Shown in pieces: positions 4,807-5,951 of a stretch of DNA of 5,951 nucleotides (position 1 is the first letter of the stretch; every line of letters starts with the position of its first letter). The translations under genes and the position numbers were made by a program. This DNA comes from Methanothrix sp. GTDB lineage: Archaea > Halobacteriota > Methanosarcinia > Methanotrichales > Methanotrichaceae. The notes under the pieces are model-generated. The model had not been told where the DNA came from and did no database searches. It was given only the letters and a program-made list of their open reading frames with translations. The stretch covers positions 1-5,951 of the forward strand of contig JAJRAX010000076.1 of NCBI GenBank assembly GCA_028679775.1, written 5' to 3'.

Positions 4807-5850
4807 ATGCAAGAAATCGAATTCCTGAACCCGGTTATTCTGCCGGCTCAGATGCTTGAGGAAAGAGTCTGGCATAATGGTCTCTGCTCCGGATGCCGGG
4901 CCTGCATTGCCGTCTGTCTGGCGGATTCGCTTGTCTATGACCATGAGGCCAACCACCCCCTGCAGGTCAACCCCTGTGTGGACTGCAAGGCCTGCCTAGT
5001 GGCCTGTCCCAGACTCTCAGAGAACATTGAGAGAACATCGTCGTCGGACATCATTGGCCCCTACTTGAAGATCATAAATGCACGATCCAAGAAGAGCTCT
5101 TCTCGCCAGCAGAACGGCGGGGCGGCCAGCGCTCTTCTCGCTGCAGCGCTGGATGAGGAGCTGGTGGACTGCGCTCTCGTTATGGGTCTGGATCGCTGGT
5201 CGCAAGAGCCCCATCCTCGGGTGATCCGCGACTCCAGTGATCTCGAAAAGACTGCGGGAAGCAAGTACACGAAAAACGATATACTGGAGTCAGTCAAGGA
5301 GCTGATCCGAGACCCACAGGTTAAAAACATAGCCCTTGTGGGCACGCCCTGCTCAGTTCAGGCCGTGGGACTACTGCGGCAGTCTGACAACGAGTACGCA
5401 GCAAAGCTAGCCTCCAAGGTGAGGTTCCTCATGGGGCTGTTCTGCTTTGAGGCGTTTGACCAGCAGGCAATCACAAAGATGGAGCGCGCCATCGGCCAGC
5501 CGTCCTGGCGGATTGACAAGATGAGCGCAGGCGAAGGAAAGATGACTGTCGTGCTACGGAACGGAAGCGTTCAGACCATTCCGCTGCCGCTGCTCGCGGA
5601 ATTCATCAAGCCCGGCTGCGTGGCCTGCACCGACTTCACTGCAAAGCTATCCGACATATCGCTCGGCGGCATCGGCAGCGCTCCAGGGATGACGAGCACC
5701 ATCGTCCGGACGCCGGAGGGGATGGGCCTCTTCAAGATCGCTGAGGAGATGGGCTACATCGAGACGTGGGACGGAGTGGAGGTCGAGGAGATCGAGAAGG
5801 TGGGAAAGATCAAGGTGAGGAAGCACAAGGCGTCAACTACCCCACCCTAA
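4807..5850 (+). CDS. Coenzyme F420 hydrogenase/dehydrogenase beta-family iron-sulfur flavoprotein (FrhB/FpoF-like)
   Basis: Members of this family move electrons between reduced coenzyme F420 and iron-sulfur partners through FAD; examples are FrhB, FpoF and FdhB. The 347-residue product has two N-terminal [4Fe-4S] ferredoxin motifs, Cys27-30-33-37 and Cys57-60-63-67. The FrhB fold follows: NGGAASALLAAAL (103-115), the GSKYTK loop (151-156), VGTPCSVQAVGLL (178-190, with Cys182), GLFCFE (210-215), and a CVACTDFTAKLSDISLGGIGS block (271-291) with further cysteines 271 and 274. Size and layout resemble FpoF, the F420H2-oxidising subunit of the methanogen Fpo complex, but the real partner is unknown. 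It lacks a signal peptide and should be cytoplasmic. A weak GAGTGA site (4795-4800) precedes the ATG. With 16 bp after the modA-like stop, the two are probably co-transcribed. The last residues (STTPP) are encoded by the tnpB-linked right end, and the TAA stop lies in its hairpin loop, so the natural C-terminus may have been replaced. Confidence 0.88.
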   Translation: MQEIEFLNPVILPAQMLEERVWHNGLCSGCRACIAVCLADSLVYDHEANHPLQVNPCVDCKACLVACPRLSENIERTSSSDIIGPYLKIINARSKKSSSRQQNGGAASALLAAALDEELVDCALVMGLDRWSQEPHPRVIRDSSDLEKTAGSKYTKNDILESVKELIRDPQVKNIALVGTPCSVQAVGLLRQSDNEYAAKLASKVRFLMGLFCFEAFDQQAITKMERAIGQPSWRIDKMSAGEGKMTVVLRNGSVQTIPLPLLAEFIKPGCVACTDFTAKLSDISLGGIGSAPGMTSTIVRTPEGMGLFKIAEEMGYIETWDGVEVEEIEKVGKIKVRKHKASTTPP

Positions 5851-5863
5851 AGGATGGGGCTTG
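5832..5863 (-). mobile_element. IS200/IS605-type right end with terminal hairpin
   Basis: Read on the minus strand, CCCCATCC (5859-5852), a TTTA loop and GGGTGGGG (5847-5840) form an 8-bp stem with one G-U wobble. They overlap the last codons of tnpB and are followed by TAGTTGAC. IS200/IS605 elements carry subterminal hairpins recognised by the transposase, and the 3' part of the guide RNA maps to this end. The boundary with host DNA is probably within 5832-5836, just after the GTTGA-type sequence, but cannot be fixed without an empty-site comparison. Confidence 0.6.
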
Positions 5864-5951
5864 TGACTGCACAAAAAATCGCGTCACAATAGGCTGGCTG
5901 ACTTCAGCCCTAAAAGCTATGTTCATAGCAGCGATGTGGTCAGCAGCACCA
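5837..5951 (-). CDS. tnpB: TnpB (IS200/IS605 family RNA-guided nuclease), C-terminal end only
   Basis: The last 37 codons of a tnpB gene run off the right edge of the window; the 5' part lies beyond 5951. The minus-strand product begins GAADHIAAMNIAFRAEVSQP and ends PSFRVG, with a TAG stop at 5837-5839. The D-x2-AA-x-NI pattern is the conserved end of the TnpB RuvC domain, and the Asp aligned with DRDxNAAxNI should be the third catalytic acidic residue. The following RAEV-x-QPIV is typical of archaeal TnpB tails as I know them. TnpB is a transposon-encoded nuclease guided by an RNA from the element's right end, and it helps keep the element in the genome. Whether the whole protein is intact, and whether a tnpA is linked, cannot be seen. 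The reading frame is open throughout the visible part. It overlaps the FrhB-like gene by 14 bp, tail to tail. Confidence 0.82.
   Translation of the reverse strand, partial: GAADHIAAMNIAFRAEVSQPIVTRFFVQSQAPSFRVG

Noticed and set aside
4793..4828. Short out-of-frame ATG reading frame overlapping the FrhB-like start
   Set aside because: Eleven codons only, without its own ribosome binding site; it looks like chance in the operon junction.
1..5951. CRISPR array, tRNA, rRNA or tandem-repeat array
   Set aside because: No regularly spaced direct repeats, cloverleaf or rRNA-like sequence was seen on either strand.

Overview
The window looks like chromosomal DNA from a methanogenic archaeon of the Methanosarcinales, most likely Methanothrix (Methanosaeta)-like. 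This is inferred from an F420-hydrogenase/dehydrogenase beta-family protein with two N-terminal [4Fe-4S] motifs, AT-rich TATA-type promoters, GAGGTG-type ribosome binding sites, an ACT-ACT-phosphatase SerB, and a TnpB tail of the type found in archaeal IS200/IS605 elements. No rRNA or tRNA gene is visible to fix the species.

Layout, left to right. Positions 1-270 hold no convincing gene. They contain a compound hairpin (66-108) that resembles the right-end/guide-RNA hairpin of an IS200/IS605 (IS1341-type) element read on the minus strand. An AT-rich promoter and a strong ribosome binding site then lead into a small exported, cysteine-containing protein (333-800, +). Its best start appears to be an ATA codon, which restores a complete signal peptide. 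A hairpin plus T-rich terminator (836-877) separates it from the convergent serB gene (876-2102, -). A 70-bp intergenic region divides serB from a divergently transcribed NAD(P)-dependent aldehyde dehydrogenase (2173-3612, +) that resembles succinate-semialdehyde dehydrogenases. A 356-bp intergenic stretch (3613-3968) carries a perfect 9-bp hairpin and the promoter of a two-gene operon: a ModA-like periplasmic-type binding protein (3969-4790, +), then 16 bp later an FrhB/FpoF-like iron-sulfur flavoprotein (4807-5850, +). At the right edge the 3' end of a tnpB gene enters on the minus strand. Its right-end hairpin overlaps the last codons of the FrhB-like gene and supplies that gene's stop codon.

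Functionally these are mostly independent housekeeping or accessory units: serine synthesis (SerB), aldehyde oxidation, anion uptake and F420-linked redox chemistry. The modA-FrhB-like pair is the one clear co-transcribed unit. Its pairing is unusual because no modB or modC permease or ATPase gene follows within the window. The ModA-like protein also lacks the serine residues that hold molybdate in the E. coli protein, so its ligand is uncertain.

I see no CRISPR array, no complete mobile element and no obvious multi-gene defence or novel system. The most interesting points are the probable ATA start, the two similar minus-strand hairpins at opposite ends of the window, the transposon-supplied end of the FrhB-like gene, and the altered ligand residues of the ModA-like protein.
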